In this document: positions 25,101 to 37,420 of the stretch, one piece after another
Numbering within the stretch: the stretch's first letter is position 1
Layout of the letters: every line of letters begins with the position of its first letter
Source: Rhodeus uyekii
Taxonomy: Eukaryota > Chordata > Actinopteri > Cypriniformes > Acheilognathidae
DNA: 64,000 bases
NCBI GenBank assembly: GCA_037043235.1
Contig: JAWRVZ010000043.1
Coordinates: forward strand, 2,455,001-2,519,000
Direction: 5' to 3'
Notes under the pieces: model-generated
Told to the model about the DNA's origin: nothing
Seen by the model: the letters and a program-made list of their open reading frames with translations, nothing else
Database searches by the model: none
Translations under genes and position numbers: made by a program

Positions 25101-28100
25101 GATGGGAAATGTGCAGAAAGAGACGCCAGGAACATGTCATAAAAATAAGCAGAGAGTTCTCTGGAGTCTTGGATACAGAGGAAAATATGGCCTTTTGACA
25201 GGGAAAAGGAAGCATTGGATTGAGAGTCTGGTCCTGCCCTCTCAGACACAAGCTGAGTGTACTTTATCAATCCTAACAATGGGAAAAGTAAATTTATCTT
25301 GGGTCAAAGGTCGCGTCAGATGGTCTGTCTGAAGGATAAAGAGTTCCCTCCCCTGCACACTCCTGGAGCCAGTAGCTGATTTAAAAGAGGAAACCCACTT
25401 AACACTGAGAACTCATTCTGACACAGACATAATTCTTAGAATTAGAGACAAATTTATGCTCATATTTGATAGAGTATGTGTTTTTTTACATTAAAAATAT
25501 GACAACTTACATAAGAAATCAAGTTTTAATTCAGTGTTTTATTGAACTATACCTTTCATTATTATGCAGTGCATTTGTCATTAAATATGTTTAAAATGTT
25601 TAAGATGAAATAAATAACTTAATTGATCTGGAACTAATTCATATTTTAAATAAAATGTAAATAAATAATAAGCAAACAAACTTATAAACTATATTCTTTT
25701 CCATAAAAAATTAACGTCCATCACTTTTCCACTACATTGCCAGTCTGTTATTTGCTGTCCATTTTCAAACCCATAAAACTTCAAAGCAGAAGAGAATTAA
25801 GCCCTTAGAGCAATAAAGTAGATGAAAATGAAGTAGTTCTACATGCAAAGGCATTTCATTTACTGTGCTGTTTGAACAGATGTTATGCAATTTGTAGGCA
25901 AACACAATAAATGTTAAAAATGGAGATCAGGATCGCCATATTAACCGATATTAACATTCATTGTGGCTAAACTGCACAGATTTAATGTGTGGCTAGAATC
26001 ACCACTTCATTAATTAGTATTTTATAAATGTATCTTCAGCTTTTGTTGACGTTAAGAATGACGTTATGCTACAAAACGGTAACAGAATGGTCACTGTATG
26101 TTAGGATTACTGAATAGCAAAAATCAAAGGAAGCAGCTGTGAAGATGTTTTTTTTTTTAAGCATTTACCTCAGATTGCTGTATGAAGTGAAGAATGTTGT
26201 GCTTTGTTTTCATCCCTTCCTGCATGCTTTGCTTAAGTCAGCACTGTGGGGACAGAGTCTTCAGCTTGTTGGATATGACAACATTTGTCCCAGATGACTC
26301 TGTGCTGCAGTAGACCTACATAGCGCATTACCAAACTTCATTTAACTTTAAAACCCTGACAATGAATTATTGATCAAATGTTGTAATGCAGTCATCATCG
26401 TTTTATTTTTTGCCTAAGAGAAAAGTCTGAAACACGAAAACTTACTGAGACACTTCTTAAAAACAAAAAGACCGTATAGTGCGTGAGAATGTAATGATTC
26501 ATTTCAGTTGCAATAACTCAGACGTAAACTGTCAGTCATTCTATGCAGATTGGAAGTTTAGCCTGACGTATTAACTTGTTTGCGCAAGCCAAAGGAGTGG
26601 AAAAAATGAATGACGATAGTGTAACTGAATATGCATGCATTTAACAGTTTTGATAAGTCCATTTAACCTGTATTAAAATACACTTACTGTGTATTTACCA
26701 AAATGTTTTGTCATATTTTGTGAAGTGGATAAACTAATATATGAAATGTAAACATGTATACTCAGCAACACAAACCTTTGACCCAATTCTCAGAAACATT
26801 TGCACCGTTTGTGTAATGGTTGTATAATGACATCAGGGCACTGCGGGCATGTCTGTGGCAGGAGATTCCATTTTAATTAAAGGACTTGTTTTTAATAGTA
26901 TCATTTACATCAGTGTGTAGAGATTCAGCATCTGAACATACAGGCCAAGTTCAAGTCGGTGTTTTTTATTTTTTCCAAAAACTTTCATCAATAATGACAG
27001 AGAAACGATTCTGAACTTATTAGATTAGTGATCAAAATTCTTAAGTATTTTTTTAAAAGGTCAGATTTCAGGTCACAGTGTATGGAAATTGGAACTGAAC
27101 TTACCTTCACAAATACTCAAGCCACAGACCTCAATCATTACAAACCCACAACTATGCAGCTTAATCTAATAACTCAGCATTTGTTAGTTCACAGGCTCAC
27201 AATTGGCACTTCAAATTATGAATGCTGGAGGCCGTTTACAGGAAGATGTGAGGTTAACGGTAAAGAGATTTTACGACAGCCTGATTCCGGTAGTCAAGTG
27301 CTGTGTTTTGCAATCACAGTTCTAGCATTGTGCTACGTGGATCCACAATATAATACAAATTGCTGGGAACTACAGTTTTTAAACAACCAGTCATGTCTTG
27401 ACCTGAAGCATCATAAACTGCAAAACCAGGATCAGCACAGAGGGGCAACTTCTTAAGAAAAAGCAATTAAACGGAGATCTAACACCAAAGGAATTATGCT
27501 TGGTAGTCCGCCAGTACTGCTAGTACTTGGCCCAAATACCATTCACATTGCCTGGCCAATACAACTCTGGAACCGGAAGGATTCAGACCATATTAAGAGA
27601 GAAAAGCCACTCGAGGTAATAGTACTTAGACATAAACAATATCTTATTAAAGCGGTTCATACTCAATCTTTTGATCCTCTCAAAATGCCTAAACCTCATA
27701 AAAGGATGCTTATTAACAAAATCGCCATTTGTCACAAACCTAAATCTTTTTTCAGAATTTGCTTAATCTTAATAATTATCATTACAGACAAAATAAATAA
27801 AAAGTAAAAGAAATGGAATCCCATATCCACCACAGTAGGAGGAAAACGCATGCTTTTTTGAATCATTATTATGAGACAAAGTCAGAAGTATTATTTTTTT
27901 TTACTTTATGTCCTAATTGGATTTTTTTTTCTCATTAATTCGATTTTTCGCAAGAGCTAAAGGAAGAGCAAAGAGATTACATTTTGACTACGGATTAATA
28001 CAAAAATAATTTCAAATATTATGCACTTATGATTAAATTGACAGTAAAACCAAGAACATATTATTAAAGCAAACAGGGTCCATTTTGATATGAGAGGGAC

Positions 28101-29702
28101 AGGCATATTTTTGAATCTGTTGGCGAAAGCTTCAAAAGTTTCTGGAATAATTCATAATGATTTTAAACAACAAAAGTATGACAAATGATTCATCCTCTTT
28201 GCCCAGAGTTTCCATAACCCACTCATAACTACCAGAGAGGGTGTATAGTCGGTCAACAAGGGTATAAAACACACTAGAGTGGCCACTGGCACACTACCAA
28301 CAGCGACAGCTTGTGTTTCCTCACATTTCCACACACAGCTCAGCATCCAGGGACTGGCCCAAGCATGAGGATTAGATGAGTCATCAACACTTCTCCCACA
28401 CAGGCACCCGGGCAGCATTACGCACGAACTAGCCAGAACCGGCTAAGGCACCACCCATTCCCTATCTCACAGTGCTTTGCCCTCTGTTTCTGTTTTCCTA
28501 TCTCTTGTTCTATGAACCACTCTTTTCATTAAGCGTGATATCTTAAAATCAGATGACAGCCAGACCCCATGTGTCCTCATAAGTTGATCCGAGTTAGCAC
28601 CACGAGCCATAGCTTGCTAAGGTCACAGTGTCAGGCAGAGACAACTCTTTCTCTCCCTCTCCCTGGGTGGTTTCAGTGTCTTGTTCCATGAAGCCCCTCA
28701 CTTCCTTGAATATCTCACGCCATGAGCCGTTTGTGCTGTACTGAGGGTTCTGATCGCCTTTCTAATTGCTCTGGATCATGAAGCGATTAGGTGGATACTT
28801 GCTTCAGGACAACAACAATGTTAACAAAGTAAAATGTATGTTTATCACCATGTCCTAGAGCAAACTGTTCTAAAATATTGTCTTACTCACAAGTGAAAGT
28901 AAGACTCACAGGAATATTTGAGGTTAAGCTCTATTTGCAGCAATTACCACAGGCAATCATTTCAATAGCCAGTGTGACAGAATAGTAATGTATTTGCAGG
29001 ACAGTCATTAAAAAGGAATCTATATATAGTCATTATTATTGTTATTATTAGTTCACTCTTATGGTAAAACTGTTTTTTACTCCCATAAATCCTTACTATT
29101 GGTCACCCTTTACATCTGTCTGTGGGTTTTGAAAATATTTAACCAATGAAAAGTAATAAAAGAGTTTGCAATTAAAGCTCGAAACTCTATTGTGAAAGAA
29201 GTGTTGCATGCAGTTAGGACTTGTTTGAAAGGGTAAATTAAGAACTGGTTCTTTAAATATGTAAAGCGTTTTCTTTTCTTAAAAAACACAATACATAAAT
29301 GGCTAATGTTTCATGTTTTTGAGGAGCAGAGAAAAGTGTCTTATTCTAGCATTTGTTGTCAAGTCATAGCCAATACTGTCTTAAAAACTCCCTTTGGTGA
29401 AAATCACATCTTTAATGTGTTTTTTTTTTTTTTTTTACTATGCTTTAAAACAAAATATGTGAAAACTCATAAGTCAACACCATTGCAGAGTATCTTCTCC
29501 TTAAATCAGCAGTTTGCAGTCTTAAAAATGCGGTTTGTAATTTACATCACAAGCATGTTGTGACCAATCTCATCAATGTGTGGACATTCTTTAGCATATC
29601 AATAGGGACTTTAGAGTTACGGTAGGTAATTTGTTTTATAAAGACTTTTTGTTATACTGGTTGAAACTCTCTTCACATGATAGCAGTCCAGTAGAAGAGG
29701 TC
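22108..29702. other. Intergenic, no gene recognised
   Basis: Contains a short (TG)n near 23917-23934, a SINE tail fragment near 24520-24572 (TTTACATTTATTCATTTAGC) and a nearly open frame at 27028-27807 (listed separately). No other gene or complete element is recognised. Confidence 0.35.
27028..27807 (+). other. Long nearly open frame of unknown nature
   Basis: One frame stays open for about 260 codons with a single TAA at about 27454. That is unusual in sequence this AT-rich. The conceptual product has several Cys and Trp residues and no motif I recognise. There is no good start (the frame opens just after a TAG and the first codon is GTG), no clear splice sites, and no flanking transposon ends. 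It may be a decayed mobile-element gene or chance. Confidence 0.2.
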
Positions 29703-30052
29703 TAAGGGCCCGTCCACACGGGAACGCGAATCACTGTAACCGCATACATTTCGTATCGGATTGGCGTTGCGTCCACACGGATCCGGCGTTCTGGGTGGCT
29801 GAATCCGCTCTCTTTGGAGAACGGGTTCTAAAGTGGAAAGATCTGAGAACGACACCCTTGCGTTCTCGTGTGGACGGCCAATCCGCATCTTTTGTGAGAA
29901 CGATGATGTCATCACATCACGTGTCGGCAGCGTCACACGTAACAGCAACAACAGTAATGGCGGACTACATGATTGTGCTCATGCTGTAGGACGGCTAAAA
30001 GTACATAAAGTTGCCTTTTACGGATCTGGTTTTGCGTTTCCATTGTGATCAT

Positions 30053-30591
30053 GGCATCCCACAGTGTTTGGGAGCGGTCGACGGCACACGCATAGAAATC
30101 AAGCAGCTGTCTGCCAACTCGATGGACTACATCAGTGGTCCCCAACCTTTTTTGTGCCACGGACCGGTAAATGCGTGAAAATTTTGCCGCGGACCGGTGG
30201 CGGCTCCAGTTTGTTGAGCGAGTCCGCGCGAGATTAAACACACTTCCTCGTTGCTAAAGCAGCAGCGTCACAGCCGCTTGTAGCAGCTCACGGACCGGTC
30301 CGCGAATTCGATCCGCGACCCGGTACCATTTCATCCACGGACCGGGGGTTGGGGACCACTGGACTACATCAACAGGAAAGGCAAACATTATATCAATGTA
30401 CAGGCGGTCTGTGATTATAAGTACAGATTTATGGATGTTGTGATAAAGTGGCCCGGGAGTGTACACGATGCATGGGTTTTTGCTAATTCAAAGCTAAACC
30501 TGTACTTGACTGGTCAGATCCCTCCTCTGAAAAAACAGATTGTGGACATGAGTGTGCTTTTGTTCATCTCAAAGCCAGATATGCTGCACTG
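30053..30591 (+). pseudogene. Harbinger transposase fragment, split by a MITE
   Basis: The frame reads AVDGTRIEIK (first catalytic Asp region of PIF/Harbinger DDE transposases) and SMDY, then the inserted hAT MITE. It resumes at the same codon with INRKGKHYINVQAVCD and VIKWPGSVHDA (second Asp region) and ends LLFISKPDMLH-stop. The last third of a normal Harbinger transposase and its start are missing, so it is inactive. Confidence 0.85.
30133..30361. mobile_element. hAT-type MITE (229 bp) inside the Harbinger element
   Basis: The termini CAGTGGTCCCCAACC and GGTTGGGGACCACTG are perfect inverted repeats. The flanking duplication GACTACAT (30125-30132 and 30362-30369) is a perfect 8 bp. The interior is GC-rich with repeated GGACCGG motifs. 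Removing it and one duplication restores the host transposase frame. Confidence 0.95.
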
Positions 30592-31195
30592 AAAAGGCTT
30601 CACAGACTGTAATGAGGGAGAGGGAAAGAGAGTGAGGAGAGTACTCACAAAGTACCTTCTCCCTTAAAAATGCTGGCCATCAAGTTTTGTTCTGTTTTTT
30701 TTTTTTTTTTTTACAGTATTTACCTTTTTGAAAATGTACTAATGTTTATTTTGAAAGTGTTGTATTGAATATGTCAAGTGAAAATAAATGAGAGCAAAAA
30801 TTCAAGAACTGGTTTTTATTGGAAAATAGAACAATTAAAAATAACCTGAAAAAACAGGTATAAAGTGCAGCAGGGCAAACAATATAAAATCAAGAATTAC
30901 AATGCAACAGGGCAGTCACTCCGTGTCATCTTGCAGCAGTGCACGTCTGTAAATATTCAGCGCGCAAGGTTGTGCGCATGCTCAAACTCTTCTTCTCCGT
31001 GTATAGTGTGTATCTGTGGCAGAATTACATACTGGTCTGGCATATATACTACACCGTTCTCAGTCGGTTTCAGTGTTCTCGTGTGGACGCTGAGATTTCT
31101 TGCGCCGATGCCGTGTTTACGGCATTTTTTTTAGAACGAAGGGAAAAAAAAAGAGCGGTTAGGGAATGCACTGTTCTCGTGTAGACGTGGCCTAA

Positions 31196-31786
31196 ATGTT
31201 AGAGTCTATCAGTGGTCTAAGTATTAAAACATGTTTACATCTTCTGTGAAAGAAAAAAAATGTTTGTCCAATCATTTGCATACAATGGTGGAGCAGTCCT
31301 ACCTGGTTGTAAACAGATGCATTTCCATACCACCACCCACCATGCTCACACTTCACACTTCATCACAGTATTCTGTAAGGGCAGGCTATGCAGAGTTGTT
31401 GACACAGTTACTAGGTGCTGTAAACAAACAGCAGCCATCTTTAACAGTCCCTCCTGAATCAAAACAATGAGCTTATGCTGCGTTCACGCCATGTCGTAAC
31501 TGTAATTATGTTCTACCCTGAGCTTCGTATTCGGATTAATGCGTTTGAGACATGAGGTTATTTAATGCAATCTCTTGTGACGCTTTGCAGAATCTGCTGT
31601 GTGTGTTCATGTGTTTTGAAGGAGGTGTGGCTTTGGACAGTTTTCTGAAGAGAGGGTTGAATCTCAAGCTTTCAAAGCGAACTCGCCTCTCCCCAATTTC
31701 CTACCCAACCTTTAAGCAACATCTGCTGATGGAATGGCAGCGGTCATGAAAGCTCTTCTCATCAAGAAGACCCCAGGAGATGCACG
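31196..31786. other. Intergenic, no gene recognised
   Basis: Short stretch between the Harbinger element and the DIRS relic. Part of 31550-31786 could be an upstream piece of the DIRS element, but I cannot identify it. Confidence 0.3.
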
Positions 31787-32327
31787 ATCAGAGCCATGCT
31801 TTCCTTCCTGCAAGAAGAGCTGGAACAAAGGCTGACACCCTACTCTGTTATTGCTGCACATCACGATGCAGTAGATGGTATGTTCTTGGGGAAGCACGAG
31901 AGCAGTCAGTCACTTAGTTTAGGGACCAGGTGGTGAACCTGCAAGCGATGCTCCTGGAGCAGGCAAACCCAGCCCTTGCTCTGCCCTGTCCCGTCCCCGC
32001 TTTGTGCCCATACAGCGACCAAATGCAGAGCTTCAGGACCAGCTCTGTTTGATATGGAGGACAGCAAAAGGGAAAGGCTGTATCTAAGCAGTGGTTGGCC
32101 AACTGGATAATGGACATCTTTGTCTTGGAATACTGAGGCCAAGATCAGCCATGCTCCCAGGGAGTGAGGGCACACTCTTCCAGGAGTATTGAGTCCTCCT
32201 GGGTGCTGGTGCACAGCACCTCGCTAGCAGACATTTGTATGACTGTGGGGTGGGAAACACCTAACACATTTGCATTGCATTTTGTAACATCTGTGTAGAG
32301 CCAGTGTCCTCCCGTGTACTCGCCACC
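31787..32327 (+). pseudogene. DIRS tyrosine recombinase fragment
   Basis: Blocks in order are MLSFLQEELEQRLTP and DAVDGMFLGKHE (core-binding part), then FRDQVVNLQAM, then KGKAVSKQWLANWIMDIF. The catalytic block AHSSRSIESSW (matching the HxxR of tyrosine recombinases) and LADICMTVGWETPNTFALHF follow. Frameshifts and stops separate the blocks. In DIRS elements this enzyme integrates the circular DNA form without target duplication. Confidence 0.8.
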
Positions 32328-33105
32328 AGTAACCAGTAGTGGGGAAAGCCCTGTTAAGTGTCTCACTTATTACGGCAATTCCCTTCTATGGATCAGATAT
32401 GTGCGCTAATCTTGCTCCTTAGGACAGTGCCCCAGCTGGTGAACCCTGTTGGTCAGTTGGGGTTCCTCCAGCACCCTGCGCAGTCATATGATACCAATCC
32501 ATACACTTGTGGTTTCCCCTGTGCTAGACCATATGTTGTGATCCCTATAGCGATCCCATGTCTTTCTCTGCCATCTCTGCAGTTTTGACTCTGGTATTGA
32601 CTTCACCCTAACTAAGTTGAATCGACTACAGAGACCACGGCCAGTCCTTATGATGTAATTTACATGTTTTACCTCCCTGGCCTCCGTAGTGTTACCCGCT
32701 TGCAGTACGCTTTCCCAGTGTTATCCAAAATCTCACTGTATGGGTCAGTGATTGACCTTCTCTGCGTAAAGCCATGTCCCATCTTCAGCCCCAGCAGGTG
32801 CAGAGAGATCAGGTGGCTGACGCAGTGCACTGAAAGTTGCCACAATTGCTGCACCACAACTGAGCGGCCAGATCACCGGCTTGGCTCCACAGCAGAAAAC
32901 ATGGGACTGTACACGCTCTTATACAGTATATCTGCTTCACAGGGTGGTTCACGTGATACAACTCTCGCACACCAATGTGCATTGGCTCGTTTAATTTACA
33001 CTCAAAGGTCTCTAAGACAATATCCCAGTTCATCAGTCGTTCTGAAGTAACATCTCTGTTCCCTCGTTCAGGGAACAGCTGTTACAATAGCAACCTAGAT
33101 GATTC
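31787..33105 (+). mobile_element. DIRS-type retrotransposon relic, plus orientation
   Basis: This region contains a decayed tyrosine recombinase of DIRS type (31787-32327). It is followed by non-coding sequence that includes, near 33060-33078, the hairpin-forming motif GTTCCCT-N5-AGGGAAC, also seen in the second relic at about 37008. Neither reverse transcriptase nor intact ends are recognised. Confidence 0.65.
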
Positions 33106-33337
33106 TGACATATTGAATAGTAGATGAAACGGTATCATTTTCTCATCTTCTTCTGAATCAATTTCTGGTTCAAACATATGTTGCTGAATTAAACCATTTC
33201 CACTCGCCATCATGTAGTATGTAGGTTACTACTGCAAAGTTTATCGAGTGGATCAGGTTTTCTGAGCTGATGTGATTGAATGGTCCAATTTTCATATTCA
33301 TGGTTCTGCATATAATAAATGAAGCGAGGGTGTAGAG

Positions 33338-34072
33338 TAGGGGTGGGCAAACTACGGCCCGCGGGCCATATCCGGCCCGTTGGGCTTTTTAATCCGGCCC
33401 GCCGAACTTGCGAACCTGTATTAGACCTCCTTCATTTTACATTTCCCTATAATGTCACTCTGTCGCGGCTGCAAGAGGCAGTGGCGCTGAAGCTGTGGTG
33501 GAGAGTAGGCGTGTGTCGCAAACCCCTCTGCACCCCCCTTTATGGCGTTAATTCTGTGCTAAAAAGGAACGAGCGCAAAACTGATGTTTGCGCGCGCGGA
33601 AATTACATCCACGAGCGGAAAACAGAGCTACACGTAAATACGGGTACCCGCGAACTCATTTTAATCACTCGCGCGCACGAACATTCGCCCGCTCTCGACT
33701 GCTGTTTTTGCTCACGCGAGCACTTTTATTTTTGTCAGTCGTGGGGCGAAGCTTGCTCTTGTAATAGTAACATCAAACGTATTTGGTTAGTTCCCTTTGA
33801 GGTCAGTTATGATTGGACGCCTGTGATTGTCAATTTAGAGCTGAGGCAAATATACAATTCAGTCACATTGCATATTATGGTTTTTCTGTCGATTAAATTG
33901 TATTAATATTGTTTTGTTGTAATTTCACGTGTCCCAGTCGAGTGATTTAAGACCAAACTATACTTTATACAGGTTTTCTAGGATTTCTTATAAGTAAATG
34001 CACAGGTATGGCCCCTCTGTCAATTTTAAGAAACCAATGTGGCCCGCGAGACAAATAGTTTGCCCACCCCTG
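33338..34072. mobile_element. Non-autonomous hAT element (735 bp) with 8-bp target duplication
   Basis: The left end TAGGGGTGGGCAAACTA and right end TAGTTTGCCCACCCCTG are inverted repeats. They are followed inward by GCGGGCC-type sequence on both sides. GTGTAGAG flanks both sides (33330-33337 and 34073-34080). A 195-codon open frame inside has no transposase motif and is treated as chance. Confidence 0.88.
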
Positions 34073-34080
34073 GTGTAGAG

Positions 34081-36899
34081 AGTCACATTCAAGTTATTTT
34101 AAGGCATTTCGGGCAAATGACAGAAAAAAACGTAGCGTCCACATAGTTCCAGAAAAATTTAGCTATGTGAAAAAAATGCCTTTGGCCTATGTCACAATAT
34201 GTGTGAATTAAAATGTGCTCTAGAAATCAAATTCCTATTCCTACTTATTATTGTTAGTAGTAGTAGTATTAACAATGTTAAAAACAGTTTAAGCTGCTTA
34301 ATATTTTTGTAGAAACTCTGATACATTGTTTTTCTGAAATCCTTGATGAATAGAATGTTCAAAAGAACAGAATTTACTGAAACAGAAATGATTTATAACA
34401 TTATTAATACTTTGACTGTGACTTTTGATCAGTTTAAAACATCTTTACTGAAGTTTTAATTTCTTCCAAAAACTGGTATTGATTTTGAACGGTATCATGA
34501 AATTAAAAAGGTATTTTTTTTAAACCTTTTATTTTTCAATTCTGAACTGTTTTATTTAAAAACTATGACATGAGTTATTTCATAATTATAAAATTAATTT
34601 GTTTAAAAAAATCTGTGGAACATCACAACTGCCACTGTTTCTTATCACTGCTTTGGATACTCATTGTGTTGTAAACACTACCAGAAGTGTTTACATTGTA
34701 TATGGTTACTGAAGAGCGTCGTCATGGTATCTGGTCTCAGTGAGCCACAATCCCCATGACAGTCTAAACGTGGGAGAACGGAAGCATGCCCAAATACAAC
34801 ATAGAAAAAGCATGTGTTGACTTAGAAAATAGTTTGCCGTAGTCAGAAAAAAATGATTAAAAGGAAAAAAAAAATCACAAAAATTAAACCGGTCGTCACA
34901 GTCACAAATGCAGAGTGTGTTTTTAGAGCAAACTGCGTCATAGTACAGCCATATTGACAAACATTCTCCAAATGATCCTCATTAGCGATGAGTAAACCGT
35001 GACTCCTGTTGCCTATGTAAGATTAGCACTAGCCTATCGGTGAGGGCCTTACAGTTGGTTTCCTCACACAACACTGTTGTCAAACAGGAAAGTATTTACA
35101 TGGGCAGAGAAATTATTTTTAAACCTTGTGATACAGTTTACTGAACTTATTTTCATTTGCTTTACAAGAAACAAAAAGTGGCAGACACATTGAGCTAATG
35201 CAGTGCTTCCCGAGTCTGTGTGGACATCTTGCTTATTTTAGATGTAAAACAAAACTTTTGTGAACGTGAAAAAGAGCCACCAACTGGTAAGATAAATATA
35301 ACTTTTTAATAATTTAATTGAAATAACTTTTTTTTGTGTGTTGCCTCAGCGCAACATTGTGCAGTTAGATCACTTTTGTGCACTTGATGCATTTCAGTCC
35401 TTCTGGGAACTTTGTTTTTATGAGATCTGAAAAGTAAAAAAAAAAATTAAAAAAAATGCATTGTATAATTTATGTTTTATTATTATTATGCTGCCATAAT
35501 CGGGAATGTAGTTTTGTTACTCAAGTCTATCACCTCATAAACTCAGAAAATTAGTATTTTTTTTCTGGAGAACTCTTCTTCAGTAACAGTACACGTAATG
35601 TGTTATAAATTGATTATGACTGAAAACTGATTTGCTTCTGCCGTTGCGTCCCACTCGTTATTATGACTTTGTGGTGGCATTCATGTTCATTCAACTTGTG
35701 AATAAAAATTTTATGAAATGACTTGAACGCATCAAAAAACCTGAATCAGGTTTGAGAGACAATTAGGAGGTCAGGGGTCAGTCACAATACATCTGTATGT
35801 GTGGTGTGTGTTTGTTTGGTTCATAGGTTTATATGAAATGAGAGAAATGTTTATACATGAGGTGTTAGTTGTGTGTGAGTAGCAGTTGGTTTGATGTTTA
35901 CTATTGGTTGGAACCATTTGTGATTATACAAAAATTACGAGTTTTATTTTGAATCAATTACTAAAACAGTAACTAAAATATTCTAGGAAGGCTATTAAAC
36001 TTGTTTATTCATTAAAACTTTGAATGTGAAAGTGTAAGTAAGGGGGAAAATATGCTGTCCTTTATGTGTAGCGGGTTAAATTAATATGTTCCTACAGTTT
36101 TTTTCCTGTACATTATTTCTATATACATTTAACTGGATACATGTAAATAACCTCTGCCAGTATTTGACCTGGTACAGGTCTGTAATATTTAATGTGTCAA
36201 ACAAAGGCGTTTAGGTGATGAACAACCATTTGACAGAGGCCCTATTGTCTGTCCAAACTAGTGTTTTGGCATTGGCCTGTTATTATTAAGTAACAAAGGA
36301 AACGACTGATGGGGTGTGGGTTGTTGGTCAAAGCTTTTTTGGCAGACAGGGAATTGCAGCCTTCCTCGACCTTGTTCCCTGGCCAGGATGAACAATAACA
36401 TGCGAGCTCCAGGCTCTACTTTTTCGTCTGGCTGTCCACCAAAGAGATCTTGCCTGTCATGGTCAGGTCAAGGGAGAGACAAAGACAGAGAGTGAGACAG
36501 ACTGACAAGCTTTGGGAATTTACCCTTGAGACATTAAAGTATATAGATGAAGGCTATTTGTTTTTTTTTGTTTTTTTCGTAAAGGATCAGATTTTCCTAA
36601 AATTAAAAGTTTATTGATTTTTATATTTAAAAATGTGAAACTAATACAAACTAAAACTGAGTGAATCATTATTTAGCCTTTATTATTATTATTATAAATG
36701 CAATAATATTACACACTTTCAAATAAATAACTGTTGTAATTAAAAGCAAAATGAGGAAATGTATTACTATAATTCCATTGTGGTGTAGTGAAGGAGGGAA
36801 CAGTGATGTTAGGTCAAAACACAGCTGAAAGCCCAATCATCTTTGAGTGTAAACTAAACTAGCCAGTGAACATTGGTGAGCGAGATATGTATCGTGTGC
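34081..36899. other. Intergenic, no gene recognised
   Basis: AT-rich sequence with short A/T runs and no recognisable gene or complete repeat. Confidence 0.35.
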
Positions 36900-37420
36900 T
36901 CCGCCCTGTGAAGTGTGTGTATAAGGAAGAGTGCGTGCAATGGCACATTCAGGCTTTCGTTAAGGAGCCAAGCCGGTCGCCTGGCAGCTCAACGTAACAT
37001 CTTCATTCCCTCCTTCAGGGAATGGGGGTTGCAGTAGTAACCTACACATTCCCTTTCAGTCAGTCACGCTCAATGTTACGTCAGAACGGAGCTGACAAAT
37101 TGGGATCCTCACAAAAGCACCACTGTTACTTCTCCTTCCAGCATCTTGCGTACGTCACCTGATCACCCTTCACATGTTGGAGCAGAGGATGGGACAGGGC
37201 CTTACACAGGGATGTAAATCACGGCTGTTCCTTCTGACCTGTTCAGTGAGATTTGAAAAACACAAGGAAAGCGTACCATGAAGGAGAACGCTACAGAGGT
37301 GACATCCTGCTCGCAGGGACTAGTTAGCTAGCCAAGCACAAGTTGCCAGGAGGAAATAATACTCCAGGTAGAGTGCACCCTCAACACTTGGGGAAAATAG
37401 TTGGCCTTGAGCTTGGCATA

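Larger units (their letters stand above)
29706..31192 (+). mobile_element. PIF/Harbinger transposon, decayed, with TAA target duplication
   Basis: The element starts GGGCCCGTCCACACGGGAAC and ends CTCGTGTAGACGTGGCC, which are related inverted ends. It is flanked by TAA on both sides (29703-29705 and 31193-31195), the 3-bp duplication typical of Harbinger. It carries a fragment of Harbinger transposase and is interrupted by a hAT MITE at 30133-30361. Without that insertion it is about 1.25 kb. Confidence 0.85.

Noticed and set aside
33319..33906. A 195-codon open frame on the plus strand
   Set aside because: It starts outside and runs into the non-autonomous hAT element, crossing its terminal repeat. 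The product has no transposase motif.
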